A stretch of DNA of 64,000 nucleotides, taken from NCBI GenBank assembly GCA_017527825.1, contig JAFXPO010000044.1:23297-87296 (forward strand), in the 5' to 3' direction. The position numbers and the translations under genes were made by a program. A model generated the notes under the pieces. The model ran no database searches. It had not been told where the DNA came from and saw only the letters and a list, made by a program, of their open reading frames with translations. This document shows positions 25,824 to 33,611 of the stretch, in pieces. The stretch comes from Oscillospiraceae bacterium (lineage in GTDB: Bacteria > Bacillota > Clostridia > Oscillospirales > Oscillospiraceae). How positions within the stretch are numbered: position 1 is the stretch's first letter; each line of letters opens with the position of its first letter.

Positions 25824-27408
25824 TATCCTGCTGCTCAAAACACTGCTGCGCTCCACCAGCGCCCGCAACATCTACCGCTATACGACGGACCGGAAAAAGC
25901 GCAGGCGCATCGTGGGCGGCACCGTCGGCGTCGTTTGCCTGTACGCCATGGTCATGGCGTACAGCGTCGCCATGTGCATGGGCTATGGCAGTGCGGGGCT
26001 GATCGACGCCGCGCCGGCGCTGTGCGCGCTGACGGTCAGCGCGCTCGCGCTCCTGTTCACGTTCCTCAAGACCAACGGATATCTGTTCAACTTTAAAGAA
26101 TACGACATGCTGATGTCGCTTCCCTTTGAGGCGAAAACCGTCGCGCTCTGCAAGTTCCTCTATATGTATGTCAAGAGCCTGCCCTGGTATCTGAGCGTCT
26201 CGCTTGCCATGCTGATCGGCTACGGCATTTTCGCCCGACCGGCGGCGTATGTGTATCCGCTCTGGGTCGCGCTGTCGTTCTTCCTGCCTGTCATCCCGAT
26301 GCTTGTCTCCGCCTTTCTCGGCTTTCTGATCGCCAGAGTCAGCGCGGGATTTCGGAAAACCAATCTCATTCAGACGCTGCTCACGTTTCTCTTTGTCCTA
26401 TTCTGCTTTTCGCTGCGCTTTATCATCGAGGCTCTGTTTCGGGACGACAAGGTGGAGGCGACGCTGAAGACTGTCTCCGCAATGACCGACAGCGCGGCGG
26501 GTATCTATCTGCCCGCGAAGTGGTTTTCCGACGCGGTCACGATGCGCGCCCCGTTGGACGCGCTGCTGCTGATCGGTGTGAGCGCACTGCTGTTCGCGGC
26601 GGTGTTCCAAGTCGTCGGCAGCTCGTACCGGAACATCAACTCCGCGCTCAAATCCCACGCCGCCGCGAAGCGCTATCAGATGACCGCGCAGAAGCAGCGG
26701 AGCGTCACCGCCGCCATCGCGTTCAAGGAATGGAAGCGGCTGACCGGCTCCACCGCGTACATGGTCAACGGCGCCATGGGAGAGGTGCTGGCGGTGCTGC
26801 TGGGCGTCGCCACGCTCCTCGTCGGTTTTGACCGCATCGTTGCCATCGTCACGCAAAACGCGCCCTTCGACGCGGCGATCCTACAGCCAGCGATCCCGTT
26901 CATCGTCTATTTCCTCGTCGGCATGATGGCGACCACAGCATGCTCCCCGTCGCTGGAGGGCAAGAACTACTGGATCGTCCAGAGCCTGCCCATCGGAGCA
27001 AAAACCCTGTATCAGGGCAAGATGCTCTTTAACATGATGCTGTCCGTTCCGGCAATGGCGATTTCGACCCTGTGCCTGTGCGTCTCCGCGAAGGTTCCTG
27101 CGTTGGACACGCTGCTGTATCTGCTGCTCGGTCTTGCGCTGTGCGCGTTCTCAACGGCGTGGGGCTGTGTCTGCGGCGTCCGGCACATGCGGCTGGACTG
27201 GGAGAACGAGATCGAGGTCATCAAGCAGGGCGCGGGAGTGGCGATCTATCTGCTGCCGAACATGTTCGTTGTCATGGGATTGACCGTGCTGGCGGTCGTT
27301 CTCGGACTGCGCATGGATCATCGGCTGCTGACGCTTGCTTTTGCCGCGGTTGCCGCGGCGCTCGCCGCGCTGAGCTACCGGCGGGTCATAATCCTTTCAA
27401 CGCGATAA
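25813..27408 (+). CDS. ABC exporter membrane component
   Basis: 531 aa, about 12-14 predicted membrane helices in two halves separated near residues 280-310, as in large ABC-2-like permeases of Clostridia. A GTG at 25810 is possible, but the ATG at 25813 has GGAGG nine bases upstream. Partner of the ATPase before it. The substrate is unknown; a drug, peptide or lipid exporter controlled by a TetR repressor is a reasonable guess from the operator. Confidence 0.9.
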   Translation: MKHSILLLKTLLRSTSARNIYRYTTDRKKRRRIVGGTVGVVCLYAMVMAYSVAMCMGYGSAGLIDAAPALCALTVSALALLFTFLKTNGYLFNFKEYDMLMSLPFEAKTVALCKFLYMYVKSLPWYLSVSLAMLIGYGIFARPAAYVYPLWVALSFFLPVIPMLVSAFLGFLIARVSAGFRKTNLIQTLLTFLFVLFCFSLRFIIEALFRDDKVEATLKTVSAMTDSAAGIYLPAKWFSDAVTMRAPLDALLLIGVSALLFAAVFQVVGSSYRNINSALKSHAAAKRYQMTAQKQRSVTAAIAFKEWKRLTGSTAYMVNGAMGEVLAVLLGVATLLVGFDRIVAIVTQNAPFDAAILQPAIPFIVYFLVGMMATTACSPSLEGKNYWIVQSLPIGAKTLYQGKMLFNMMLSVPAMAISTLCLCVSAKVPALDTLLYLLLGLALCAFSTAWGCVCGVRHMRLDWENEIEVIKQGAGVAIYLLPNMFVVMGLTVLAVVLGLRMDHRLLTLAFAAVAAALAALSYRRVIILSTR

Positions 27409-27430
27409 GAAAAACGCAGGAGCAAACTTA

Positions 27431-27583
27431 TACGGAATGCCCGCGCCGCTCAAGGCGCTGCTCGACCGCACGCTGCCCCTGTCCTCCATGGCGATGCGAA
27501 AGGTCGGCGAGCGGTACGAGCACGTCGAGCAGGCGGACTTTTCCCATTTGCGGTATCTGATGATCTGCGGCTGGCGCTCGTAA
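27431..27583 (+). pseudogene. Flavodoxin/NADPH-FMN-reductase fragment
   Basis: 50 codons reading YGMPAPLKALLDRTLPLSSM and ending RYLMICGWRS, the central flavin-binding part of an iron-sulfur flavoprotein/FMN reductase (the GMPAPLKALLDR loop is typical). No start, no N-terminal half and no C-terminal half. It runs directly into the next fragment. Confidence 0.6.
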
Positions 27584-27777
27584 AGCAAGCCGGAGCCGTT
27601 GACGCAGCCGTGGCTTGGGCTTTGAAGCAAGCCGGCGTAACGCGCGTGGAGGCAGAGACGGAGCCGGACAACACTGCTTCCCAGCGAGTTCTCGAAAAAT
27701 GCGGATTCCTGCCATCCGGTACGTTTGGGGAAGAAGGTCCGCGGTTTTTCAAGGCGGCATCCACCCCGGAAAGTTGA
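27565..27777 (+). pseudogene. C-terminal fragment of a GNAT acetyltransferase
   Basis: About 70 codons ending at 27777 with AAVAWALKQAGVTRVEAET, DNTASQRVLEKCGFLPSG and the tail FFKAASTPES. This is the last third of a RimJ/GNAT acetyltransferase. No acetyl-CoA-binding segment precedes it; upstream in the other frame is the flavodoxin fragment. Confidence 0.7.
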
Positions 27778-27848
27778 GGCGAATCCGGCATTGAGGGCGC
27801 TGATTTGCGTATGACACGTTTCGTATCATCGATGTGACCGGTCGTTTC

Positions 27849-27877
27849 TTGTGGTTTTCTCCCGTTTTCGGTACGAT
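27849..27877 (+). promoter_or_regulatory. Promoter of the PAP2-XRE-GNAT operon
   Basis: TTGTGG (27849-27854), 17-bp spacer, TACGAT (27872-27877). Confidence 0.5.
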
Positions 27878-27905
27878 TTATCCCGTCAGACACAGAAAGG
27901 ACGGG

Positions 27906-28592
27906 ATGCATGTGAAGCGAAACAAAACCGGCAAATTATGGACGGCAATCGGATTTCTGGCTGCCTTTGCGCTGTGGACAGCGCTGATTCGCGGCGTTGA
28001 TGTGCGAGCGGTGGGGCCGGATGGGACAAGCGTCGGCTTCGCGGTGTTCAATTGTTGGTTTCATCGCCTCACCAGCGTACACATGACCATTTACACCGTC
28101 ACCGACTGGCTGGGGCTTGTGCCAATCGCCGTCTGCCTGTGCTTTGGCGCGCTTGGCGCGGCGCAGCTTTTCCGGCGCAAAAGCCTGCAGCGGGTCGACG
28201 CGGACATCATCCTTCTGGGGCTCTACTATCTTCTGGTACTCTCTACCTACCTGTTTTTTGAAACAGTGCCCATCAATTACCGTCCGATCCTGATCGACGG
28301 CGCGTTGGAGGCGTCCTATCCCTCCTCCACGACGCTTCTGGTGCTGAGCGTGATGCCGACGCTGAAGCTTCAGGTCGACCGAAGGGCGAAGGAGCCTTTG
28401 CCACGACAAATCACAGCGCTATTTGTCTTCGCGTTTTCGGCGTTTATGGTGATCGGGAGACTGCTCTCCGGCGTACACTGGGCGACGGATATCATCGGCG
28501 CGGTTTTCCTGAGCATGGGACTGTTTTCGCTGTACCGATACGCTGTCGATGCGATGGATCACTGCGGGGAGGCTACGGATGGAATTCAATGA
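27906..28592 (+). CDS. PAP2-superfamily membrane protein
   Basis: 228 aa from the ATG at 27906 (GAAAGGA upstream). Six likely helices. Motif 1 NYRPIL, motif 2 SYPSSTTLL and motif 3 GRLLSGVHWATDIIG place it in the PAP2 lipid-phosphatase superfamily. The canonical motif 2 PSGH is PSST here, so the histidine that acts as general acid is missing, while the nucleophile His and its Asp in motif 3 are kept. It may be catalytically altered or non-enzymatic. It overlaps the XRE gene by 14 bp. Confidence 0.85.
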   Translation: MHVKRNKTGKLWTAIGFLAAFALWTALIRGVDVRAVGPDGTSVGFAVFNCWFHRLTSVHMTIYTVTDWLGLVPIAVCLCFGALGAAQLFRRKSLQRVDADIILLGLYYLLVLSTYLFFETVPINYRPILIDGALEASYPSSTTLLVLSVMPTLKLQVDRRAKEPLPRQITALFVFAFSAFMVIGRLLSGVHWATDIIGAVFLSMGLFSLYRYAVDAMDHCGEATDGIQ

Positions 28593-29181
28593 AAAATTGC
28601 AGGAATTGCGAAAAAGCAAGGGTCTCACGCAGGAGGAACTGGCAGAAGCGCTGTACGTCTCCAGAACCGCCATTTCCAAATGGGAATCCGGCCGAGGATA
28701 TCCCGGCATCGACTCGCTCAAGGAGCTTTCCCGCTTTTTCTCCGTGACGATCGATGAACTGATCTGCCCCGAGGAGATCATCTCCGCCGCGGAGGAGGAA
28801 AAGCAAACGGCTGTCAGCCGATATGTCGCGCTGATCTGCAACGCCTTGGATGCCCTCACGGCGATGCTGCTCTTCCTGCCTGCCTTCGGAAACGGAGCGG
28901 GCGCGCCGACAGCCGTGTCCCTGATGGGGCTGTCCGGCATTCGTTCGTGGCTGAAAACCGTGTTCCTGTCCGTAATCGGCGTGACCGTGCTCAACGGGAC
29001 CTGCGGCGTGATTCTCGTCCGATTCGACCGACCGCTCTGGAACCGCCATCGCGTAGTCACGGGGCTGTCGCTGTCCACTGTCGGCGTTGCCGTTTTTATC
29101 GCCGCGCGGCAGCCCTACGCGGGGATCATTTTCTTCGCGCTGCTGGTCATCAAAGCCTTTTTCATCTATAAAGCAAAGTAA
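28579..29181 (+). CDS. XRE regulator with membrane domain
   Basis: 200 aa from the ATG at 28579 (GGGGAGG upstream). Residues 1-60 are a Cro/CI-type helix-turn-helix (LRKSKGLTQEELAEALYVSR, ISKWESGRGYPG). Residues 80-200 hold about four membrane helices. Membrane-anchored XRE proteins of this shape are common in Clostridia next to transporters or membrane enzymes. The overlap with the PAP2 gene implies joint expression. Confidence 0.88.
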   Translation: MEFNEKLQELRKSKGLTQEELAEALYVSRTAISKWESGRGYPGIDSLKELSRFFSVTIDELICPEEIISAAEEEKQTAVSRYVALICNALDALTAMLLFLPAFGNGAGAPTAVSLMGLSGIRSWLKTVFLSVIGVTVLNGTCGVILVRFDRPLWNRHRVVTGLSLSTVGVAVFIAARQPYAGIIFFALLVIKAFFIYKAK

Positions 29182-29198
29182 TGTAAGGAGACGGAACT

Positions 29199-29867
29199 AT
29201 GAATTCAGGCAATCTGATCATTCGTTTGGAGCAGAAAGAAGAATATAGAGAAGTGGAAAACCTGATCCGGGAATCCTTCTGGAACGTGTACCGCCCCGGC
29301 GCATACGAGCACTATGTGATGCATGTGCTCCGTGACGATCCGATGTTTGTGAAGGAACTGGACTTCGTGATGCGCCTTGAAGAGAATGATCCGGCGGAGC
29401 ATCCTGTCGCAGAGCGGGACGGCAGATTGATCGGGCAGAATATGTTCATGCGTACCGTCATCCACAGCGATGACGGGCGGGAGATTTCCGTTCTCACCAT
29501 GGGTCCCATTGGCATCACGCCGGAGAGGAAGCGTCAGGGATACGGCAAAAAGCTGTTGGACTACTCGCTGGAGCAAGCCGCCGGTCTGGGCTTCGGCGCG
29601 GTGCTGTTTGAGGGCAACATCGACTTCTATGGCAAAAGCGGCTTCACCTACGCCAGAAATTTCGGTATCCGCTATCACGATCTGCCGGAGGGCGCGGACG
29701 ACTCCTTCTTTCTCTGCAAGGAGCTGATCCCCGGATACTTAACCGGCGTCACCGGCGTCTATCAAACGCCGCAGGGCTACTATGTGGACGACGCGGACGT
29801 GGAGGAATTCGACAGGAGTTTTCCCCCGAAGGAAAAACGGAAGCTTCCGGGACAGATTTTCTCCTGA
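29199..29867 (+). CDS. GNAT-family N-acetyltransferase
   Basis: 222 aa, with TAAGGAG before the ATG. YhbS-like GNAT fold: LIGQNMFMRTVI, TMGPIGITPERKRQGYGKKL (acetyl-CoA pyrophosphate loop RQGYGK), and FGAVLFEGNIDFYGKSGFTY. The acceptor is unknown. Last gene of the operon, 17 bp after the XRE gene. Confidence 0.9.
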   Translation: MNSGNLIIRLEQKEEYREVENLIRESFWNVYRPGAYEHYVMHVLRDDPMFVKELDFVMRLEENDPAEHPVAERDGRLIGQNMFMRTVIHSDDGREISVLTMGPIGITPERKRQGYGKKLLDYSLEQAAGLGFGAVLFEGNIDFYGKSGFTYARNFGIRYHDLPEGADDSFFLCKELIPGYLTGVTGVYQTPQGYYVDDADVEEFDRSFPPKEKRKLPGQIFS

Positions 29868-29907
29868 TTTACGCGCAGGAATCGCGCGGGTATGGAGATC
29901 AGCAAAA

Positions 29908-29933
29908 AAGTGACGCGCAAAAGCGCGTCACTT
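29908..29933 (+). terminator. Terminator after the GNAT gene
   Basis: 11-bp stem AAGTGACGCGC / GCGCGTCACTT with an AAAA loop, 40 bp after the stop. A second hairpin AAATGCCGTCC / GGACGGCATTT with TTTTC (29946-29981) follows immediately. Confidence 0.75.
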
Positions 29934-30084
29934 CAGACCGTAGACAAATGCCGTCCGAGGTTTAGACCAAGGACGGCATTTTCTCTGGAAATGGCAGAAA
30001 CGCGGCAAACGCAGCTTGCAGTATTCGCTATAACCGTCACGGTTGGTTGCGGAATATGGTGTACCACTTGCCCGGATAATCCCA

Positions 30085-30237
30085 TTACTCCTGAAAGTAG
30101 TCCTCCACCGGATGACGGTCGACGACCTCTGTGACGTCAAGGCGCGTCTTGCGGACGATCGCAAGCGTCACCCGATGGATGTCCTCGCGAAGCTCGGAGG
30201 CGTATTGGAGGTTCTGTTCGCTGTGCTCTGCCATGGC
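30085..30237 (-). pseudogene. C-terminal fragment of an unknown protein
   Basis: About 46 codons ending at 30085: NLQYASELREDIHRVTLAIV, then VTEVVDRHPVEDYFQE. It is helical and lacks any start of its own. It lies downstream, on the same strand, of the zinc-ribbon remnant. Family not recognised. Confidence 0.35.
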
Positions 30238-30249
30238 ATAACGTTCTGG

Positions 30250-30790
30250 GAGTTCCGCACTCCTCGCAGAATTTCCCGCGATTGCCCGTCTTGCCGCAGC
30301 GCGGGCACGTCCAGTCCGCAGAGGCAAGCGGCTTGCCGCACTCAGGGCAGAATTTCCCGCCGCTCACCTTCGCGCCGCAGTTCGGGCAAAAGCCTCTGCC
30401 TGCGCGGGAGCGCCGGGCTGCTGCGCCATGTTCATGCCCATAAACGCCATGGCTGCGCCGCCGGTGTTGGACGCCGCCGCGCACATGGCGTCGGCGGTGG
30501 CTCCGGTGAGGGTCGCCGCCCCCATGGAAGGATCACGCAGCGCGGCGGTGCGCTGGAGTTCCTTGATCATCGCCTCGTCCTCTTCGCCCAGCTTCATGCC
30601 GGAAATGCCGAAAGAGGCGATCTCGATGCCGCGTTTGTCGCGCCACTTGGCGGAAAACTCGTCGTTGAGCGCCTGTGCCAGCTCCGCCGTGTGCGCGGGC
30701 AGGGATGAGTAGCGGATTCCCATTTCGGAGATGCGGGAGCTTGCGTCGATGTACGCGTCGGCGGAGCGCTGTTCCGCCGGCTGTTTCATC
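30250..30790 (-). pseudogene. Remnant of an SPFH-domain / double zinc-ribbon protein
   Basis: One frame (30790 to about 30380) gives the helical part of an SPFH virion-core-like protein: SSLPAHTAELAQALNDEFSA, GIEIASFGISGMKL, then an Ala/Met-rich stretch. A frameshift near 30380 leads to zinc ribbons (FCPNCGAKVSGGKFCPECGK, WTCPRCGKTGNRGKFCEECG). Intact family members are about 350-450 aa and begin with the SPFH domain, which is absent here. Confidence 0.6.
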
Positions 30791-31066
30791 TTGCCCCGCG
30801 CGATCGCGAGGGATATTCCGCCGAAGACGGAACCCGCCAGAAGTCCAGTCACGCAGATCATCACCCAGTAGAGCGTGGAGCGCGGCACTCTGCCGGTGCG
30901 CAGACCCACCAGCCGCGGTCATAGGCGTCCATGTCGATGAACAGGCAGATGCCCTCGTGCTCGCCCCCGTAACCGTAACCGTTGAAGTCGTAAAAATCCG
31001 CCGCGCAGATGTCCTTGCCGAGGTCGTAGTCAGTTACGTCGGTGTAGATGACGATATGATCGGGCA
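30790..31066 (-). pseudogene. Remnant of a TPM-domain membrane protein
   Basis: MPDHIVIYTDVTDYDLGKDI and FYDFNGYGYGGEHEGICLFI match the start of a TPM (Psb32/MOLO-1-like) domain. After a frameshift near 30912 the sequence continues with a transmembrane helix STLYWVMICVTGLLAGSVFG. Most of the domain between these pieces is missing. It runs directly into the SPFH remnant. Confidence 0.55.
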
Positions 31067-31378
31067 TGGATTCGCATCGTAGGTGTACAGTTCCGCAGTC
31101 TGTGCATTTGTATCGAGGCGGATTGCGAAGCAATCTCCCTCCACAAGCACCGGATGATCCAGCGGGATCGTGAAAAAGCCCGACCGTTCCGCACGGAAGG
31201 TCTGCGCGAACTCAAATGCATTGTCTGCAACGTTCTTTGCATCTCCGGGTTTGTAGTCAGTGCAGACGCTGATTGCAAGCTCTGCCGGCGCATTCAAAAA
31301 CACCTTTATAGCATCCAGTCGCTCCTGCTCTGCTTCCCTTGGAAACGCTACAACATAAGATGAGCAGCCGCTGATCGT
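31060..31378 (-). pseudogene. Fragment of a secreted lectin-like / C1-peptidase protein
   Basis: About 105 codons without a start: SYVVAFPREAEQERLDAIKV, LAISVCTDYKPGDAKN and GFFTIPLDHPVLVEGDCFAI. The Ile-x-Leu-Asp-x-Pro-Val-x-Val-x-x-Gly-x-x-Phe pattern is typical of the lectin-like beta-sandwich attached to some secreted C1 peptidases. Weak assignment. Confidence 0.4.
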
Positions 31379-31527
31379 ACCGCTGCTTCTTCCTCGTTGA
31401 CCACAAGCTCACCGTCTGCGTTGGCATCGTACCCGTAGCACTTCCGCTGCGCCAGCTTGGAAGTTCCATCCTGGAACCCACGCCGAAGCCCAGCCTTGAT
31501 ATTCTCACTATGCTGAATTGCGTTCAT
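31350..31527 (-). pseudogene. Truncated solo recombinase-domain gene
   Basis: Starts at the ATG 31527 (GGAGGG eight bases upstream) with MNAIQHSENIKAGLRRGFQD then TSKLAQRKCYGYD, closely matching the genes at 60150-60632 and 62989-63471, but breaks off after about 45 residues and fuses to unrelated sequence. Third copy of the same catalytic-domain-less recombinase start. Confidence 0.65.
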
Positions 31528-31553
31528 CAGTTAAACCCTCCTGAATTTCAATA

Positions 31554-31581
31554 AAAAACCGTGGCTCACACCACGGTTTTT
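31554..31581. terminator. Hairpin upstream of the truncated recombinase gene
   Basis: Stem AAAAACCGTGG / CCACGGTTTTT with a CTCACA loop; the same kind of hairpin lies upstream of the two other recombinase copies (for example 60660-60701). Confidence 0.7.
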
Positions 31582-31740
31582 ACTATGCTGTTTCGCCCTC
31601 CACCTCTTACAATTCGTCGTCCTCGACTACAATGCAGTTGACGATTCCGCTTCGTGCGGTGCAGGCGTCAAGTGCGATGATGCCCGATGTGCTGTATGGA
31701 CTGAAGTCGGCGTCTGCGCCAAGCTGTTCGACGGTTCTGC

Positions 31741-31931
31741 GCACCGTCTCGCCGACGCCTCATCATTTTATGGTTTGCTGCTATGTCGTGAGTTCAAATC
31801 CTGCCAGTTTGGTTTTTCAGCAGGAAAATAGTAAAATTTCAAGGCTGCTTCGGTGCGAAACGAAACAGCCTTGAAACCCGCATGGTTGCTGCGTTTTTTG
31901 ACAGAATAGTAGTTTCATTCTGTAAGTTTGT
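31741..31931. repeat. 191-bp repeat, copy 1
   Basis: Near-identical to 56334-56524 in the same orientation. It contains two hairpins: TTTCAAGGCTG / CAGCCTTGAAA and ACAGAAT-N9-ATTCTGT. It abuts the truncated AEC transporter remnant on its right. Confidence 0.85.
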
Positions 31932-32357
31932 ATACCTCCGACCTCTCCTCCGCGGTCCGCCCGCGGCTGATGGTCTTCACCGTCCTCGGCATCCTTGCCG
32001 TCTTCGGGCTGAGCCTCGTCTACGCCATCCGGTTTGTGAAGGTGCGCGATCGCCGCGGCGTGGTGGTACAGGGCATGTACCGCTCCAACTTCCTGATCCG
32101 CGGTCTGCCTCGGACGGTTGGTCATCGTCCCCGCGCTGGTGCTGAGGGTCGCGATCCGGCTTGGCTTCCGCGGCATTGAGTTCATCACCCTGCTGGCGAT
32201 CTTTGCCTCCTCCACCGCCGTCGCCTCGTTCACGATGGCGGAGCAGATGGGCGGCGACGCGGCGCTTGCCGGCGACATTGTGGTGATGACCAGCGCGCTG
32301 GCGTCGCTGACGCTGTTCGGCTGGAGCCTTCTGTTCAAATCGCTCAACTTATTCTGA
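31932..32357 (+). pseudogene. AEC-family (auxin efflux carrier) transporter remnant
   Basis: First frame: LSSAVRPRLMVFTVLGILAV and YAIRFVKVRDRRGVVVQGMY. After a jump near 32115 a second frame gives VIVPALVLRVAIRLGFRGIE, TLLAIFASSTAVASFTMAEQ and the natural end LLFKSLNLF. AEC proteins have about 310 aa and ten helices; the N-terminal end and the middle are missing. The 191-bp repeat sits exactly at its broken left end. Confidence 0.65.
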
Positions 32358-32456
32358 TATTTCTGTTTATTTTATTGCATAGCGCCCAAGCCCGCTACGG
32401 ATTTTGAAACGAAGAAAACCTAAAACTACGGATTTTCCAACACAAACACAATTTTC

Positions 32457-32858
32457 ATGAAAATGCACAAAGAGATCCGAACGAAAACCGGCTGCATCAG
32501 CCGCATCCATATCGAGCGCGCCGCTCGGGAGGCTGGCTACAGCATGGCCTCCCACCACTGCCACCCGTACTTTGAGCTGTACTATGTGGAAAACGGCGCA
32601 TGCCGCTTCATGATCGACGACAACATGTACGACCTGCACAAGGGCGACTACATTCTGATCCCGCCGGAAACCTTTCATTACACCCGCTATCTGTTCGGCG
32701 CCTGCAAGCGGACCGATCTCTATTTCCGCAGCGAGGACATCAGCGAGGCCGCCGGCATCGGCATACATGAGTATCTGGCGTTCACCCGCCTGCAGCACGC
32801 CGCCGCGGAGCTTATCTCCACCGACGACACCATCACGCAGATCGCGCCGCGCAGCGGC
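32457..32858 (+). pseudogene. AraC-family regulator remnant
   Basis: N-terminal cupin of an AraC regulator (MASHHCHPYFELYYVENGAC, KGDYILIPPETFHYTRY) fused directly to part of the HTH domain (GIGIHEYLAFTRLQHAAAEL, TDDTITQIA). About 100 residues between cupin and HTH are missing. The last helices are cut off where the 3' end of the convergent YesN-type gene begins. Confidence 0.65.
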
Positions 32859-33611
32859 TCACGTGCCGCTGGTATCCTGATACTCGCTGGGCGAGACGCC
32901 GACGAGCTTCTTGAACGTGGAGGAAAAATGCGTCACGTCGCGATAGCCCACCGCCTCCGCGACCTCGTAGATCTTCACGCGGCAGTCCCTGAGCTGCTCC
33001 ATCGCCTGATGCATGCGGTAGCGCGTGAGATAGTTGAGCAGCGTGTAGTCCGTTTCCTTCTTGAAAAGATGGCTCAAATGCCCCTCGCTGATGCCGAGGT
33101 GCTCCGCAATGGCGGCGACGCCGATGCCCGGCTCGCTGTAATGCGCGCCGATGTAGTCCATCGCCTCCAGCACGTACTTGCTCTTGTCTCCCTTCTTGAG
33201 CTGATACAGCATCGGCGCCTCCTGCGCGCCTTCGCCGTCGCCGATCTTCTTTTTCAGCGCCAGCACCGCCTCCTCCAGCTCGCCGTCGCGAAACGGCTTC
33301 AGGAGGAAATCCACCGCGCCGAGGCGCAGCGCGGTCTGGGCGTATTCGAAGCTGTCGTAGGCGGTGAGAATGATGGTGTAGACGTTGTTGCCGCGCTCGC
33401 GAAGCCGGCGCAGCATCTCAAGGCCGTCGAGGCGCGGCATTTTGAGGTCGGTGATGATGAGAGAGGGATCCAGCCGCTCCACCGCTTCCAAGGCCTCGAC
33501 GCCGTTGGCGGCCTCGCCCACCACGACGCAGTCCAGCGCCGCCCAGTCGATGGCCAGCACGATGCCCTTGCGGATCAGCTCCTCATCCTCGACGACCAAT
33601 ACCTTTAGCAT
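32859..33611 (-). CDS. YesN/AraC-type response regulator
   Basis: 250 aa: receiver domain (residues 1-120; Asp in LIITDLKMPRLDG, Thr in IILTAYD, Lys in VDFLLKPF) and a C-terminal AraC helix-turn-helix pair (about 150-248; IAEHLGISEGHLSHLFKKE and EVAEAVGYRDVTHFSSTFKK). Third gene of an operon binding protein, kinase, regulator; overlaps the kinase gene by 7 bp. Likely activator of the divergent ABC importer operon. Confidence 0.95.
   Translation of the reverse strand: MLKVLVVEDEELIRKGIVLAIDWAALDCVVVGEAANGVEALEAVERLDPSLIITDLKMPRLDGLEMLRRLRERGNNVYTIILTAYDSFEYAQTALRLGAVDFLLKPFRDGELEEAVLALKKKIGDGEGAQEAPMLYQLKKGDKSKYVLEAMDYIGAHYSEPGIGVAAIAEHLGISEGHLSHLFKKETDYTLLNYLTRYRMHQAMEQLRDCRVKIYEVAEAVGYRDVTHFSSTFKKLVGVSPSEYQDTSGT

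Noticed and set aside
31770..31810. tRNA gene in the 191-bp repeat (GAGTTCAAATCCTGCC)
   Set aside because: It resembles a T-loop, but the stem does not pair and no other tRNA arm is present.
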